Shown: positions 9,112-17,573 of the stretch, one piece after another
How the letters are laid out: each line of letters begins with the position of its first letter
How positions within the stretch are numbered: the first letter of the stretch is position 1
From: Calothrix rhizosoleniae SC01
GTDB lineage: Bacteria > Cyanobacteriota > Cyanobacteriia > Cyanobacteriales > Nostocaceae
NCBI RefSeq assembly: GCF_900185595.1
Contig: NZ_FYBH01000202.1
Location: 1-38,092, forward strand
Length of the DNA: 38,092 nt
Direction: 5' to 3'
Position numbers and translations under genes: made by a program
The notes under the pieces: generated by a model
The model's database searches: none
Seen by the model: only the letters and a program-made list of their open reading frames with translations
Told to the model about the DNA's origin: nothing

Positions 9112-9824
9112 GAATCATCCTCGGTATAAAGAAGTAATTGAATTCTGGTAGCTTCATTTGATATGGTCTGAATACCTGATTATTAAAAACAATTCTAACT
9201 TGACTCAAAGATAAACATATTTCAGTTAACGAAATACATTTAATTTACTAATATATGTCAATAAATAATAAATTATAATTAATCATTAATGATTTATTAC
9301 TGAAAAAGAGTTTTGATTAATTCTCATTGAAAAAAAGGCTTAAGGAAACATAGTTATCATTTATGGTTTTTGATATACTTTTTGGAGCAATTTAAGTAAC
9401 CATAAAATTTGATAATATTTGCATTAGTAAGTTATCAAAGATATACTTTATCAGTCAAATTCTGAGATTTCTGTGGGTTGAGATACAGTTATATAATGAA
9501 TCTATATCTAATCTTAAAGTAAAATTTAAATCCTATTCATATAGGAATGTTTTAATCTCTTCCCTATTCAATTTATACTATTACACAAGGATAAAAATAT
9601 CTCATTGATATAAAAAAGCCTACTGAAATAGGCTTAGTAAAATTAATTTGGAAATTTTTTTAATATTTGTTTGAGAAATTAGTGTTGAAAAATATGGCGT
9701 TGCATTATGAGAATATAAATTAGGATGAATCTTCCATACAGTGTCTGAATTTTGGTTCAAATTATATTGATAAAATGGGAGGTAAGATGTGAAAAAATAA
9801 TCAAATTAGGGAGCTGGTTAAAGA
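9112..9824. other. AT-rich gap where a CheW-type gene would be expected
   Basis: 713 bp without a credible gene on either strand. It holds a minus-strand terminator (9611-9635) and presumably the promoter of the receptor gene. In comparable pilus/phototaxis clusters a cheW-like gene usually sits between the cheY-like gene and the receptor; I see no recognisable CheW remnant. Confidence 0.5.
9611..9635 (-). terminator. Rho-independent terminator after the response-regulator pair
   Basis: A 7-bp stem AAGCCTA/TAGGCTT (9616-9622 and 9629-9635) with a 6-nt loop is followed on the minus strand by a run of six T. It lies about 190 nt past the stop of the CheY-like gene and separates it from the receptor gene. 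Confidence 0.7.
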
Positions 9825-10232
9825 TTATAGTTTAGAACTACTATATTGGCAGTTATTGGCAAGTCCTTTAATTACATTCAGTAACTGTTCACGAGTATAG
9901 GGTTTAGTTAAATAAACACTAGCACCTTGCTTTATACCCCATAATTTATCAATCGCTTGATTTTTTGAACTGCTAATAATAATGGAAATGTTTTCAGTCG
10001 CAGGATTTCTTTTTAAAGATCGACATAACTCAAAACCACTCATTCCAGGCATAACTACATCAGTAATGATAAAATCTGGCGGCTCTTCTATGGCAATTTT
10101 TAAAGCTTCTTTAGCACTAGTAGCTTTAATTATTTCATAACCAGTGTTTTGGAGATAGTGATCCATTAGTTCTAGCTCACTGGGAGAGTCTTCCACTATT
10201 AAAATTTTTGTCAATAACGTTGTAATACTCAT
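9825..10232 (-). CDS. CheY-like single-domain response regulator (PilH/PixH type)
   Basis: 135 residues, one receiver domain. Acidic pocket Glu14-Asp15, phosphoacceptor Asp58 in IITDVVMPGMSG, a Ser at the switch position (about 87-88, IISSS) and Lys110-Pro111 (YLTKPY) are all present. There is no output domain. It follows the PATAN-REC gene after 47 nt on the same strand, so they are probably co-transcribed and end at the terminator at 9611-9635. In related systems the small regulator acts beside the PATAN-REC protein to set pilus motor activity. The cognate kinase is not in this window. Confidence 0.88.
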   Translation of the reverse strand: MSITTLLTKILIVEDSPSELELMDHYLQNTGYEIIKATSAKEALKIAIEEPPDFIITDVVMPGMSGFELCRSLKRNPATENISIIISSSKNQAIDKLWGIKQGASVYLTKPYTREQLLNVIKGLANNCQYSSSKL

Positions 10233-10279
10233 TTTTTACTTTAATTAATGGCTAACCAATTTTCTCTACAATAATAAAG

Positions 10280-11362
10280 TTAGGTAAGATGCTGAAAAAC
10301 TAGTTTTAATAATTCACTTTGTGTAAAAGGCTTAGTCAAATATCCAGAAGCTCTGACCATTTTTGCTTTAGCTCGATCAATGAAGCCACTACGCCCAGTT
10401 ACCATAATTATAGGAATCTTTTTTAAATGAGAATGCCTGCGTAGCAATGAACATAATTCATAGCCATCTAAATTAGGCATGGTAATGTCCAATAAAATTA
10501 AATCTGGTTTTTCACGAATAATCTGCATCAGTGCTTTTAATGGATCTTTGATAGCAATTACAGAAAAGAACTCTTCATCTAAAAAGATTTTAATAGAATT
10601 TAATACTGTTGGACTATCATCAATACAAACTATTTTGTACAATAGTTTTTCATTCGGTGATTGGTAAATATTCTCATTCTCTGTCGAATTTTTACTTGTT
10701 TTCTTTTCAGGCAAAACCATCAAGTTTTTACCACTTGTTTGCAAAGATTCTTTTTCAACAGCTTTTGTGAATCTGGATTCTATATGATTAGTTTTTGAAT
10801 TTTTATCTACTTTATTTTCTACAACTTGGCAATTCTCAGAATCCAGATAATTATTGTTACGTTTACTCAGCAATTCATTAACATCTATATGACAAAATTT
10901 AGGCATGTCATTTAGAGAAGTATTTGCAGTAAATTTATAATTTCCTTCCTCTATTTGTAGTAGCGAATTTATTATTTCTATAGCCAGGTTTTCAATAAGA
11001 ATCCCAGCTTGAAAATGACTGATAAATTTTTCATTTACTAACCAACAAATTGCTAAATAGTCTAAGTTGGGAACTATTTGACTTTCAATAGCAGTTTCAA
11101 ATTTAGTCAATAAACGTTTATAAATATCTCCATAAATTGATGATATTTGTTGATTCAGATATTCCAGTTTTTGATAAATCAGTTCAAACATATTATCTGA
11201 ATAAGCTGCATAAATCAATTTTCCCTCTTCTAAGAAAATTGACCAAGACATAGCGCCACTGAAAATTTCTAAACAACCACTATGCGACTGCTTAATAATT
11301 TCCTTCAGGATTTCCAGTGATTGTATTCTGTTATTAAATGTATATTTATTAATAGTCTGCAT
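10280..11362 (-). CDS. PATAN-REC response regulator (PatA/PilG/PixG-like)
   Basis: 360 residues. Residues about 5-165 form a PATAN (DUF4388-like) domain: the motifs HSGCLEIFSGAMSWSIFLEEG and GKLIYAAYSD are typical. A low-complexity polar linker (about 165-238, rich in Asn, Lys, Ser and Glu) leads to a C-terminal receiver domain with Asp248-Asp249, phosphoacceptor Asp292 (LLDITMPNLDG), Thr322 and Lys344. PatA of Anabaena (heterocyst spacing) and PixG/TaxP-type phototaxis regulators share this architecture. The receptor and CheY-like neighbours favour a pilus/phototaxis role over PatA itself. First gene of a two-gene unit. Confidence 0.85.
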   Translation of the reverse strand: MQTINKYTFNNRIQSLEILKEIIKQSHSGCLEIFSGAMSWSIFLEEGKLIYAAYSDNMFELIYQKLEYLNQQISSIYGDIYKRLLTKFETAIESQIVPNLDYLAICWLVNEKFISHFQAGILIENLAIEIINSLLQIEEGNYKFTANTSLNDMPKFCHIDVNELLSKRNNNYLDSENCQVVENKVDKNSKTNHIESRFTKAVEKESLQTSGKNLMVLPEKKTSKNSTENENIYQSPNEKLLYKIVCIDDSPTVLNSIKIFLDEEFFSVIAIKDPLKALMQIIREKPDLILLDITMPNLDGYELCSLLRRHSHLKKIPIIMVTGRSGFIDRAKAKMVRASGYLTKPFTQSELLKLVFQHLT

Positions 11363-12043
11363 TTTTATCTCGATATTTCCTATATCGGAATCAACATTTA
11401 CAGTTGAGGGTGAATTGTAGTAAATTATTCAAACAGTCTTATTTAAGGATTGAATTTTCAAAATAAATACTCTATTATCAATTTTTAATTATGATATCAA
11501 CACTTTATCTATATTCTAGGTTACTGTAAAATATACAATTAATACAAAGTTCTATGTAAAAAAAAGAATAAAATTTTGATTAAATGATAAAATTCAGATG
11601 AAGTTTATGGGCAAATTGAATTCTCGGAACTTTCAATATTAGACAAAGATATCATCTAAGGACTTACTTGTTTATGAATTATTTTTTATCTATGTTGATT
11701 CAACAACATTAGAATTAATCCTAATATAATTAAAAAATGCCTCATAAATTCAATTTTTAATTGTTAATTATTGAAGAATATATCCAATAAGACTTAATAA
11801 TATTAAAAATTTTATTGATTGTTATACTAAAGTATATTTACTAGATTATAGAGATTTAGTTGTATTGATTTTTACAATTAAAGACGAAGGCATTTTTATA
11901 CAAATTGACATATCTTTAATTTGGCTACAATTAAGTATAACGACTTGCCATAATTTTCTATACTTTTTATGATTCAATATTAACATTATAGTTTGTGGTT
12001 TTCAGATATTTCAACAGTTCTCGACTTTTAAGCAGACAAACTA
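11363..12043. other. Long AT-rich intergenic region
   Basis: About 680 bp between divergent genes (PATAN-REC, minus; RluD-like, plus). It must hold both promoters. I see no gene, strong hairpin or recognisable operator in it. Confidence 0.5.
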
Positions 12044-12979
12044 GTGAAAAAAATTCATTTAGAAGTCTCAACCACAGAGAAACGCTTAGATCGCTATCTT
12101 TCTCAAGAACTCACAGACTTATCTCGCTCTCGTATCCAACAACTGATAGAGCAGAGTAGAGTACAACTGAATGGTAAAGTTTGTACTTTAAAAAAGGCTA
12201 GTGTCAAACATGGCGATCGCATTACTTTAGAAATTCCTGCACCGGAAGCAATGGAATTGCGACCACAGGATATTCCCCTAGATATTCTGTATGAAGATGA
12301 ACAACTGATAATTATCAACAAACCTGCGGGGTTGGTGGTTCATCCTGCACCAGGTCATCCAGATGGAACCTTAGTCAATGCTGTATTGGCTCATTGTCCC
12401 CACTTACCGGGGATTGGTGGGGTACAACGTCCAGGAATTGTCCATCGTCTGGATAAAGATACCACAGGAGCGATCGCCATTGCCAAAACAGAATTAGCCC
12501 ATCGACATTTACAGATACAGCTGAAGTCTAAAACTGCACGCAGGGAATATTTGGGTGTGGTTTATGGCGCTCCTCACACAGAAAGAGGTACTATTAACTT
12601 ACCCATTGGTCGCCACCCAGTAGATCGCAAAAAAATGGCTATTGTACCAGTGGAAAAAGGGGGTAGAATAGCTATTACTCATTGGCAGGTGAAAGAGCGT
12701 TTAGGAAACTATACCTTAATACATTTTCAATTAGAAACTGGACGTACTCACCAAATTCGCGTCCATAGTACACATATAGGTCATCCCATTGTTGGTGATC
12801 AAGTCTACGGTTCTGGACGTTCTGTAGGGGTAAATTTATGCGGACAAGCATTACACGCTTGGAAGTTGGAATTAAAACATCCTGTGTCGGGAGAATATAT
12901 TGAAGCGAGCGCACCTACACCAAGAGAGTTTACTAAACTCATAGAACTATTCCACAAGCGTATGGCTACGGGAAAGTAA
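12044..12979 (+). CDS. RluD-family 23S rRNA pseudouridine synthase
   Basis: 311 residues, starting at a GTG (12044). An N-terminal S4 RNA-binding domain (about 13-65, RLDRYLSQEL, SRSRIQQLIEQSRVQLNG) is followed by the pseudouridine synthase domain with the catalytic Asp137 in HRLDKDTTG and the C-terminal motif TGRTHQIRVH. RluD enzymes convert uridines of 23S rRNA helix 69 to pseudouridine; which rRNA site this one uses cannot be read from sequence (RluA/RluC-type relatives are alternatives). Transcribed alone; the downstream spacer carries heptamer repeats. Confidence 0.9.
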   Translation: MKKIHLEVSTTEKRLDRYLSQELTDLSRSRIQQLIEQSRVQLNGKVCTLKKASVKHGDRITLEIPAPEAMELRPQDIPLDILYEDEQLIIINKPAGLVVHPAPGHPDGTLVNAVLAHCPHLPGIGGVQRPGIVHRLDKDTTGAIAIAKTELAHRHLQIQLKSKTARREYLGVVYGAPHTERGTINLPIGRHPVDRKKMAIVPVEKGGRIAITHWQVKERLGNYTLIHFQLETGRTHQIRVHSTHIGHPIVGDQVYGSGRSVGVNLCGQALHAWKLELKHPVSGEYIEASAPTPREFTKLIELFHKRMATGK

Positions 12980-13012
12980 TAAGTAATAAGTTTACTGTTT
13001 ATAGGTTTGGTG
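12972..13012. repeat. TAATAAG heptamers joined to part of a dispersed repeat
   Basis: Overlapping AGTAATA heptamers just after the rluD-like stop run into a stretch (AGTTTACTGTTTATAGGTTT) that recurs at 16268-16305 and, reversed, at 31660-31685. It is a partial copy of dispersed repeat family 2. Confidence 0.6.
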
Positions 13013-13116
13013 CTTCAACAATGTCCACGCCCTAATTGCGTAGTTCTATTTTACAAAAAAACAAGCAAAAACCAAAGTCATTAGCCCCTAGTCATTAATA
13101 AAAAACCTTGTATACA

Positions 13117-13150
13117 AAGCCTTATTCTAATGACTAACGACTAATGACTC
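13117..13150. repeat. Heptamer repeat of TAATGAC/TAACGAC type
   Basis: Consecutive 7-bp units (TAATGAC, TAACGAC, TAATGAC) downstream of cpcG, another instance of short tandem heptamers. Confidence 0.5.
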
Positions 13151-13199
13151 ATTCCTGAAATATTAGCCAGGAGTTAAAGAAATAGTTATTTATCAGCAG

Positions 13200-13988
13200 T
13201 TACTCAGCAGTTACTAGCTCTTTAGCTTCTTCTCCTGTCTTACGATAAGGTACCTTATTAATATCGACATTAAAGGCAGATACCTTTGGTGGAGGATTAC
13301 CTCCAGCATTGCTCAAACCTTGTGCCATAGCCAAGTAGTTGGCTGGATCGCCAGCTTTCGCTTTCTTCTCTTGTGGGGTGTATTTACGGACACTAGTCTG
13401 CCAAATTACTTGTGGGAAGCCTAGTTGAGCACGATGGTATTCATTGTAACGTGGAGATTTAATATTGAAAGGCAACTCCCCTTCGGCACGGCCAGGAAGT
13501 ACTCTGCGGCGCTGATATGGTACAGTATCGTAGCCGAAATTATCTAGATACTCTTCACTATCCAGAAGTTCGTCTACAAACCCCTCAATACCTTTAGTTG
13601 CAACTATTACTCCCCAAGCGAGCTTTTCTCGTTCGCTGTAAATATCTCTTCCCAATATGCGTTGTACGCACTGCTCTACAAAACGATAGTTGTTATTGAG
13701 ATTGTAGAAACTTCTCTTATATGTATCTGAAAGTAATAAACCCCGGATAAAGTCACGTACTGTGATTTGTCCGTAACGGAGTTGGGATTCTAAAAATGGT
13801 TCGCGATCGCTCGCAAAAGCATGGAAGAATATTTGACGATATCCTGCCTCAATCAGATTATTCATATCTGCTGTGGAGAGCAGATTCTCTGTGGAAAAAA
13901 TCCTTGGCTGTTCTTCGCCTGCTACCTCCAAACCCGCCACTCTTGGGTTTTGGGTTGAAGGAGCATATGATAACAAGGGTATGGACAC
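13200..13988 (-). CDS. cpcG: Phycobilisome rod-core linker CpcG
   Basis: 262 residues. Residues about 10-180 are the phycobilisome linker domain: [58 protein letters not shown], and the closing [18 protein letters not shown]. The hydrophilic C-terminal tail (about 185-262) has no membrane helix, which is the mark of CpcG proteins that attach phycocyanin rods to the allophycocyanin core. It lies 143 nt downstream of cpcL on the same strand, with a strong hairpin between. In many Nostocales cpcG copies follow the cpc operon; no cpcA/B is seen here, so this is a separate linker locus. Confidence 0.93.
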   Translation of the reverse strand: MSIPLLSYAPSTQNPRVAGLEVAGEEQPRIFSTENLLSTADMNNLIEAGYRQIFFHAFASDREPFLESQLRYGQITVRDFIRGLLLSDTYKRSFYNLNNNYRFVEQCVQRILGRDIYSEREKLAWGVIVATKGIEGFVDELLDSEEYLDNFGYDTVPYQRRRVLPGRAEGELPFNIKSPRYNEYHRAQLGFPQVIWQTSVRKYTPQEKKAKAGDPANYLAMAQGLSNAGGNPPPKVSAFNVDINKVPYRKTGEEAKELVTAE

Positions 13989-14085
13989 GCAAGAGCCTCC
14001 AAAGTATTGTAATTAAAATTAACAACTTTAAAACATATATTAAGGGAGTAGTTCCACCATAAAGTAGGATTCTGATAAAACTTTA

Positions 14086-14118
14086 CGAAACTTAACCGAG
14101 GGTATAAGTTAAGTTTCG
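14086..14118 (-). promoter_or_regulatory. Hairpin between cpcL and cpcG
   Basis: Perfect 11-bp inverted repeat CGAAACTTAAC / GTTAAGTTTCG (14086-14096 and 14108-14118) with an 11-nt loop, starting 14 nt after the cpcL stop. On the minus strand the following bases are TAAAGTTTTATC, a poor U-tract. It may be a partial terminator or a 3'-end stabiliser setting the ratio of cpcL to cpcG mRNA. Confidence 0.6.
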
Positions 14119-14131
14119 CAATTAGGTCGAT

Positions 14132-14857
14132 TTAGCCTATGGGATTCAAGCCATAGCCAATCAGCAAGGTGAATATGGTAATCACAGCAAATAGCATAAT
14201 TACGCCAGCCACATTTTTCCAATCAGCCTCACGTACAAATCTAGACCAATCAAATGCTGCAAACTGGCCATAAATAGATGTCTTAGGTAATTTATCACGG
14301 TAGTATTCATCATACCGAGCCATGCGAGCAAAAGGTAAATCACCTTGAGTTCTTTGGGGTAACACCCGTCGCTGTTGAAAGGGGACTGTATCGTAACCAA
14401 AGTTGTTGATATATTCTTCGCTGTTGAGTAAATCGTCAATAAACCCTTTTAATCCTTTAGTAGCAAGTACAATCGACCAGGAGAATTTTTCTCGTTCATT
14501 GTATACTTCCCGTCCCAAAATTCTTTGTACACACATTTGTACAAAGCGATAGTTGTTATTGCTATCATAATTCCGAGTGCGAAAAACATCAGAGGTTGCG
14601 AGTCCCCGAATAAAATCCCTAACTGTAATTTGACCAGAGCGTAGCTGGGATTCTAAATATACTTGGCGACTACTAAGAGTCATTTGTTGCTCATTAAAAA
14701 TTTGGCGATAAGCAGCCATGATTAAATTATCCATTTCCGATGGGGATAGGAGATTCTCACAGCTATAGATCATGGGTTGCTCGTCCCCAGGAACCTCGTA
14801 TCCGATGACGCGCTGATTTTGACTGGAAGACGGATAATTTAAGAGAGGAATAGTCAT
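14132..14857 (-). CDS. cpcL: Membrane-anchored phycobilisome linker CpcL (CpcG2-type)
   Basis: 241 residues from the ATG at 14857. An in-frame start 18 codons upstream exists, but MTIPLL matches the MSIPLL start of CpcG next door, and GGAG lies ahead of it. The linker domain (about 10-180) parallels Cpc[57 protein letters not shown]. Instead of a hydrophilic tail it ends in one hydrophobic helix (about 215-237, [20 protein letters not shown]), the signature of CpcL. CpcL builds core-less rod antennae on the thylakoid membrane that pass energy mainly to photosystem I and NDH-1/PSI complexes (family knowledge). First gene of the cpcL-cpcG pair. Confidence 0.93.
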   Translation of the reverse strand: MTIPLLNYPSSSQNQRVIGYEVPGDEQPMIYSCENLLSPSEMDNLIMAAYRQIFNEQQMTLSSRQVYLESQLRSGQITVRDFIRGLATSDVFRTRNYDSNNNYRFVQMCVQRILGREVYNEREKFSWSIVLATKGLKGFIDDLLNSEEYINNFGYDTVPFQQRRVLPQRTQGDLPFARMARYDEYYRDKLPKTSIYGQFAAFDWSRFVREADWKNVAGVIMLFAVITIFTLLIGYGLNPIG

Positions 14858-15103
14858 GCTAAATATTTCTCCAGTTGCTACTTCCCGAACAAGGAGAATA
14901 ATATAATGCAATTGGGGATTACCTAACAGTTAACAACTCACATTCTGCCGATAATAACAGCCAAAGGCTTGATACTTAAGACTTATTGTCAAATATATAA
15001 TTTTATTGACAAATATTGCGTTTTTTTACAAAAATCATCGGTTTCCTGTATATACAGAGTTCGGATAGAACTAAGTGTGGAATGATGTTATTTCCTCCAT
15101 CAG

Positions 15104-15934
15104 TCATGCTCTTGAATAGACATAGGAAGTCTTTGTTAGCCCTTCAGAGTCAACCCACTTACCGAAGGTATTATTTAATCTAGCAAACACATCGTAAGCT
15201 CTCTGAGCTGCCTTACAATCATATTCCTCTCGTTTATTTTCATATTTGAAGCTAAATTCAACGAGGATAGGCGTATCCTCTCCACAGGAGTCATCATACC
15301 AAGCTATTAATGCACATTCGGCTTCTACTTTGGGATTTTTCCTAATTTGAAAATCTGCTCCTGTAATCACCAATTCTCTGGCGGTGAAACCCCCGACTAA
15401 GTCAATCGGCACATCTTTTTGATAAGATTTTAGTTCTTTCTTCAGACCTGGATATAACTTACCAATATCCTTTAATTTATTGATATTTTTGTTATCCGAT
15501 ATAGGTTGCTTAGTAGAAAAGCTGTAAAGCTTTTTAAAGGGAAGTTTAATATCTTCTTCAAATTTTGTCTTTCCATTCTCAATCACAGCAGCATTCATAT
15601 TTCTGTCTTGAGAAATGTAACGATCTGGATGGCGATATTTGAGGGTTACTTCTCGTTTACCTGTATCAATGTCAACTCGCTCCCGGAAAACGTAATTATT
15701 CTCTCGAAGATGATGAGCTGTGCTGTCATAAAATCTCACATTTCTGCGTTTTTTAACATAATCAAGACTACCATCAGTATCAATCACGATATCTTTAATT
15801 GCGTCTTTGAAATCTTGCCAAAACTCTCCGGATAGTTCAATCAGGTTGATTTTTGAACTCACGAAGCAATCTTGATTGAGCATAATCTTATATTCACGAG
15901 ATATTATCCTCTGTTTCATTTTTTTCTCTATCAT
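15104..15934 (-). CDS. Unrecognised protein, possibly CYTH/triphosphate-tunnel-like
   Basis: Up to 276 residues; starts at 15934 or at the in-frame ATG at 15919 are both possible. I do not recognise the family with certainty. The N-terminus SREYKIML, FRERVDIDTGKREVTLKYRH near the middle, and late strands with alternating charged residues (AECALIAWY, LVEFSFKY) look like a beta-tunnel of CYTH/triphosphate tunnel metalloenzymes or VTC-like proteins, which bind polyphosphates, nucleotides or thiamine triphosphate. The full ExExK signature is not present, so catalysis is uncertain. No signal peptide or TM. It stands alone between cpcL and a repeat-rich spacer. Confidence 0.5.
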   Translation of the reverse strand: MIEKKMKQRIISREYKIMLNQDCFVSSKINLIELSGEFWQDFKDAIKDIVIDTDGSLDYVKKRRNVRFYDSTAHHLRENNYVFRERVDIDTGKREVTLKYRHPDRYISQDRNMNAAVIENGKTKFEEDIKLPFKKLYSFSTKQPISDNKNINKLKDIGKLYPGLKKELKSYQKDVPIDLVGGFTARELVITGADFQIRKNPKVEAECALIAWYDDSCGEDTPILVEFSFKYENKREEYDCKAAQRAYDVFARLNNTFGKWVDSEGLTKTSYVYSRA

Positions 15935-16090
15935 GATTAGTAAGCAAATAATTACGACTACATATCTTCAAGCAAAGTTTGTTCATCTTACTTTTGCAGT
16001 GATAAATTAATCCTAATCAAAAGTAAGCAATCTGAGTTGATTCAAACTAAAAACTAATAAAAACAATACAAACTGAACAAGAACAATGCT

Positions 16091-16229
16091 AGTCCCAGAT
16101 TTGAAAAAAGAATAGGACAGATGAGTAGGTGCACGGCACCAGTAAGATAATTTTATATACCAAAAGATTTTGGATGTCGTGCCCTTACGAAAAACATGTG
16201 TGTCGCAAACATTATTTGAATTGGTATAA
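16091..16229 (-). mobile_element. MITE-like palindromic element, family 1, copy A
   Basis: About 139 bp. On the minus strand it begins TTATACCAATTCAAATAATG and ends CTTTTTTCAAA. A 56-bp core (16129-16184) is bounded by imperfect 10-bp inverted repeats GTGCACGGCA / TGTCGTGCCC. Homologous copies lie at 31684-31823 and 37985-38092. In this copy and copy C the core has the same orientation relative to the arms; in copy B it is reversed. Confidence 0.75.
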
Positions 16230-16267
16230 GATTTGATTATAAAAAGCAATAATATAGCGCTACGCGC

Positions 16268-16332
16268 AAGTAATAAGTTTACGGTTCATAGGTTTCAGCA
16301 TTCATAAATTTCCTAACGTGCTTTGGTAGTGC
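16268..16332 (-). repeat. Dispersed repeat family 2, copy A
   Basis: On the minus strand this reads GCACTACCAAAGCACGTTAG, then AATGCTGAAACCTATGAAC, then CGTAAACTTATTACTT. The same sequence occurs at 31530-31685, split by an insertion, and its first 20 bp occur at 37966-37986. Each time it lies beside a family 1 element. Confidence 0.7.
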
Positions 16333-16426
16333 CACAATATGATATTTATTCAAAATTTAAGAGATATTTTAATGTTAGATGCATTTATACGGGTGATTTC
16401 CCTAGTTGGAATGATATGCTTCAGTT

Positions 16427-16777
16427 CTACTCATAGTCTACACAAATAACTAAACCTGCTAATAATTCCTGTAAAACTGTTTGAGAAACGTATCCCAAAC
16501 GAGCAACAAAACGCTCCACTGAAATACTGCGGACTTGTAAAAGATTACCCGCAGAATCCTGAGCTAAACCATTTTCTTCACTTTTATGAATAGATACCAT
16601 GAAAGGACGTTCCTGAAATTGTTCTTGCCAACTGGTTAAAGGAACGATAATTCGCATCGGAATCATGGCAAACAATTCTGAATTTATTACCACAGCTGGT
16701 CGAGTTTTTCGGAGTTCTTGCCCTACAGTGGGATCGAGTTGTACCAGCCAAATTTCCCCACGTTTGGGATTGATCAT
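16427..16777 (-). CDS. PemK/MazF-type mRNA interferase toxin
   Basis: 116 residues, full length for the family. The N-terminal motif KRGEIWLVQLDPTVGQE, followed by RKTRPAVVIN, is diagnostic of PemK/MazF/CcdB-fold toxins; the first beta strands and the conserved Arg and Pro are present. The later strands (RIIVPLTSW, LLQVRSISVERF) are also typical. Such toxins cleave mRNA at short sequences and are held in check by a cognate antitoxin, here the upstream gene ending 89 nt before this start. The usual overlap of antitoxin and toxin is missing. Confidence 0.9.
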   Translation of the reverse strand: MINPKRGEIWLVQLDPTVGQELRKTRPAVVINSELFAMIPMRIIVPLTSWQEQFQERPFMVSIHKSEENGLAQDSAGNLLQVRSISVERFVARLGYVSQTVLQELLAGLVICVDYE

Positions 16778-16866
16778 CTCATATTCATCTCATCCGTCGC
16801 CCAGGTTTAGCTGTTTTTACCCTTAGATACCCCAGAAAAATCTTACCTAATTTTCCTAGCTAAAAT

Positions 16867-17259
16867 CTAAAACTCCATCAGTTCAGGATCATTGCAGAAG
16901 TCTTCTGCTGTTGCAGCAATAAAAGGAACTAGCAGTTTATGACGTTCTTCTATCGGTAAAGCAGCAATCTCCTGGAGAGATAATTTGGTTTGGGTATTGC
17001 ACTCTAGGTTATGTCTATTAACAACTTCCATCTCCTCCAATACTTCATCTGCTAAGGGAGAAACTTGGTAACGGGAGACAGCGTCATTAAACTCCGAACA
17101 ACTTAAACCTGCAATTTCTGCTGCTTGTAAACGTGATACAGCACCCAGTTCATACCATTTGATGGCAGCGGCGATTCGCATTTCCTGAACAAATTCATTT
17201 GGTTGTTTGTGTATGTCAGAAAATACATTTTCTGGTAAATTAATGGAAATGCTTGTCAC
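16867..17259 (-). CDS. Chimeric UPF0175-type antitoxin
   Basis: 130 residues. The N-terminal part (about 1-75) is a UPF0175-like regulator: SISINLPENVF, then AAAIKWYELGAVSRLQAAEIAG, then SCSEFNDAVSRYQV, likely DNA-binding. UPF0175 proteins are usually antitoxins of PIN-domain toxins. The C-terminal part (about 93-130, SLQEIAALPIEERHKLL, FIAATAEDFCNDPEL) instead resembles the tail of cyanobacterial PemK/MazF antitoxins, which wraps around the toxin. The protein stops right after PELMEF, where I would expect a further acidic tail. It lies 23 nt after the LapA-like gene and upstream of the toxin, so probably one operon. Function as the toxin's antitoxin is inferred. Confidence 0.75.
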   Translation of the reverse strand: MTSISINLPENVFSDIHKQPNEFVQEMRIAAAIKWYELGAVSRLQAAEIAGLSCSEFNDAVSRYQVSPLADEVLEEMEVVNRHNLECNTQTKLSLQEIAALPIEERHKLLVPFIAATAEDFCNDPELMEF

Positions 17260-17282
17260 TGTAGTTTACCCCTAATCAGGCA

Positions 17283-17558
17283 TTAAAAGTCTTCATCATC
17301 AACGAAAAATTCGGCATCATCTAAAGTTTCATTCCCCTGTTGAGAACTGCCAATACTCCACAGGGGTTGTATTACTGTTATGCCAATCATTCCTATACCA
17401 GCACTAAAAGCCAGTATAATCCCAACAGAAATCTGAATTGACTGTAAATTAAAAAACTTCAGTGATACAGGGGTATAGTTTTGTACTGAGATTATGGCGA
17501 TCGCCACTACCCATAGAGCTATAATTATGGATGTGATTAAGTTGGCAGTCGTTTTCAT
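17283..17558 (-). CDS. LapA/DUF1049-family small membrane protein
   Basis: 91 residues from the ATG at 17558; an in-frame ATG five codons upstream (17573) is possible. Two hydrophobic helices (about 7-24 and 42-62) flank the motif SVQNYTPVSLKFF, typical of LapA/DUF1049 proteins, with a short acidic C-terminal tail (DDAEFFVDDEDF). The E. coli relative takes part in lipopolysaccharide assembly; the role in cyanobacteria is unknown. First gene of a likely three-gene unit with the antitoxin and toxin. Confidence 0.8.
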   Translation of the reverse strand: MKTTANLITSIIIALWVVAIAIISVQNYTPVSLKFFNLQSIQISVGIILAFSAGIGMIGITVIQPLWSIGSSQQGNETLDDAEFFVDDEDF

Positions 17559-17573
17559 CGCACTTTCACCCAT

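Larger units (their letters stand above)
15935..16426. other. Repeat-filled intergenic region
   Basis: About 490 bp with no credible gene; a 78-codon frame at 16013-16249 is made from the element below. It contains dispersed element family 1 (16091-16229) and family 2 (16268-16332). Confidence 0.6.

Noticed and set aside
9112-9824. Possible decayed cheW gene between the CheY-like gene and the receptor
   Set aside because: Reading the reverse strand I found no CheW-like stretch; the DNA is AT-rich with many stops in all frames.
16013-16249. 78-codon frame on the minus strand
   Set aside because: It lies across dispersed element family 1, whose other copies do not keep the frame.
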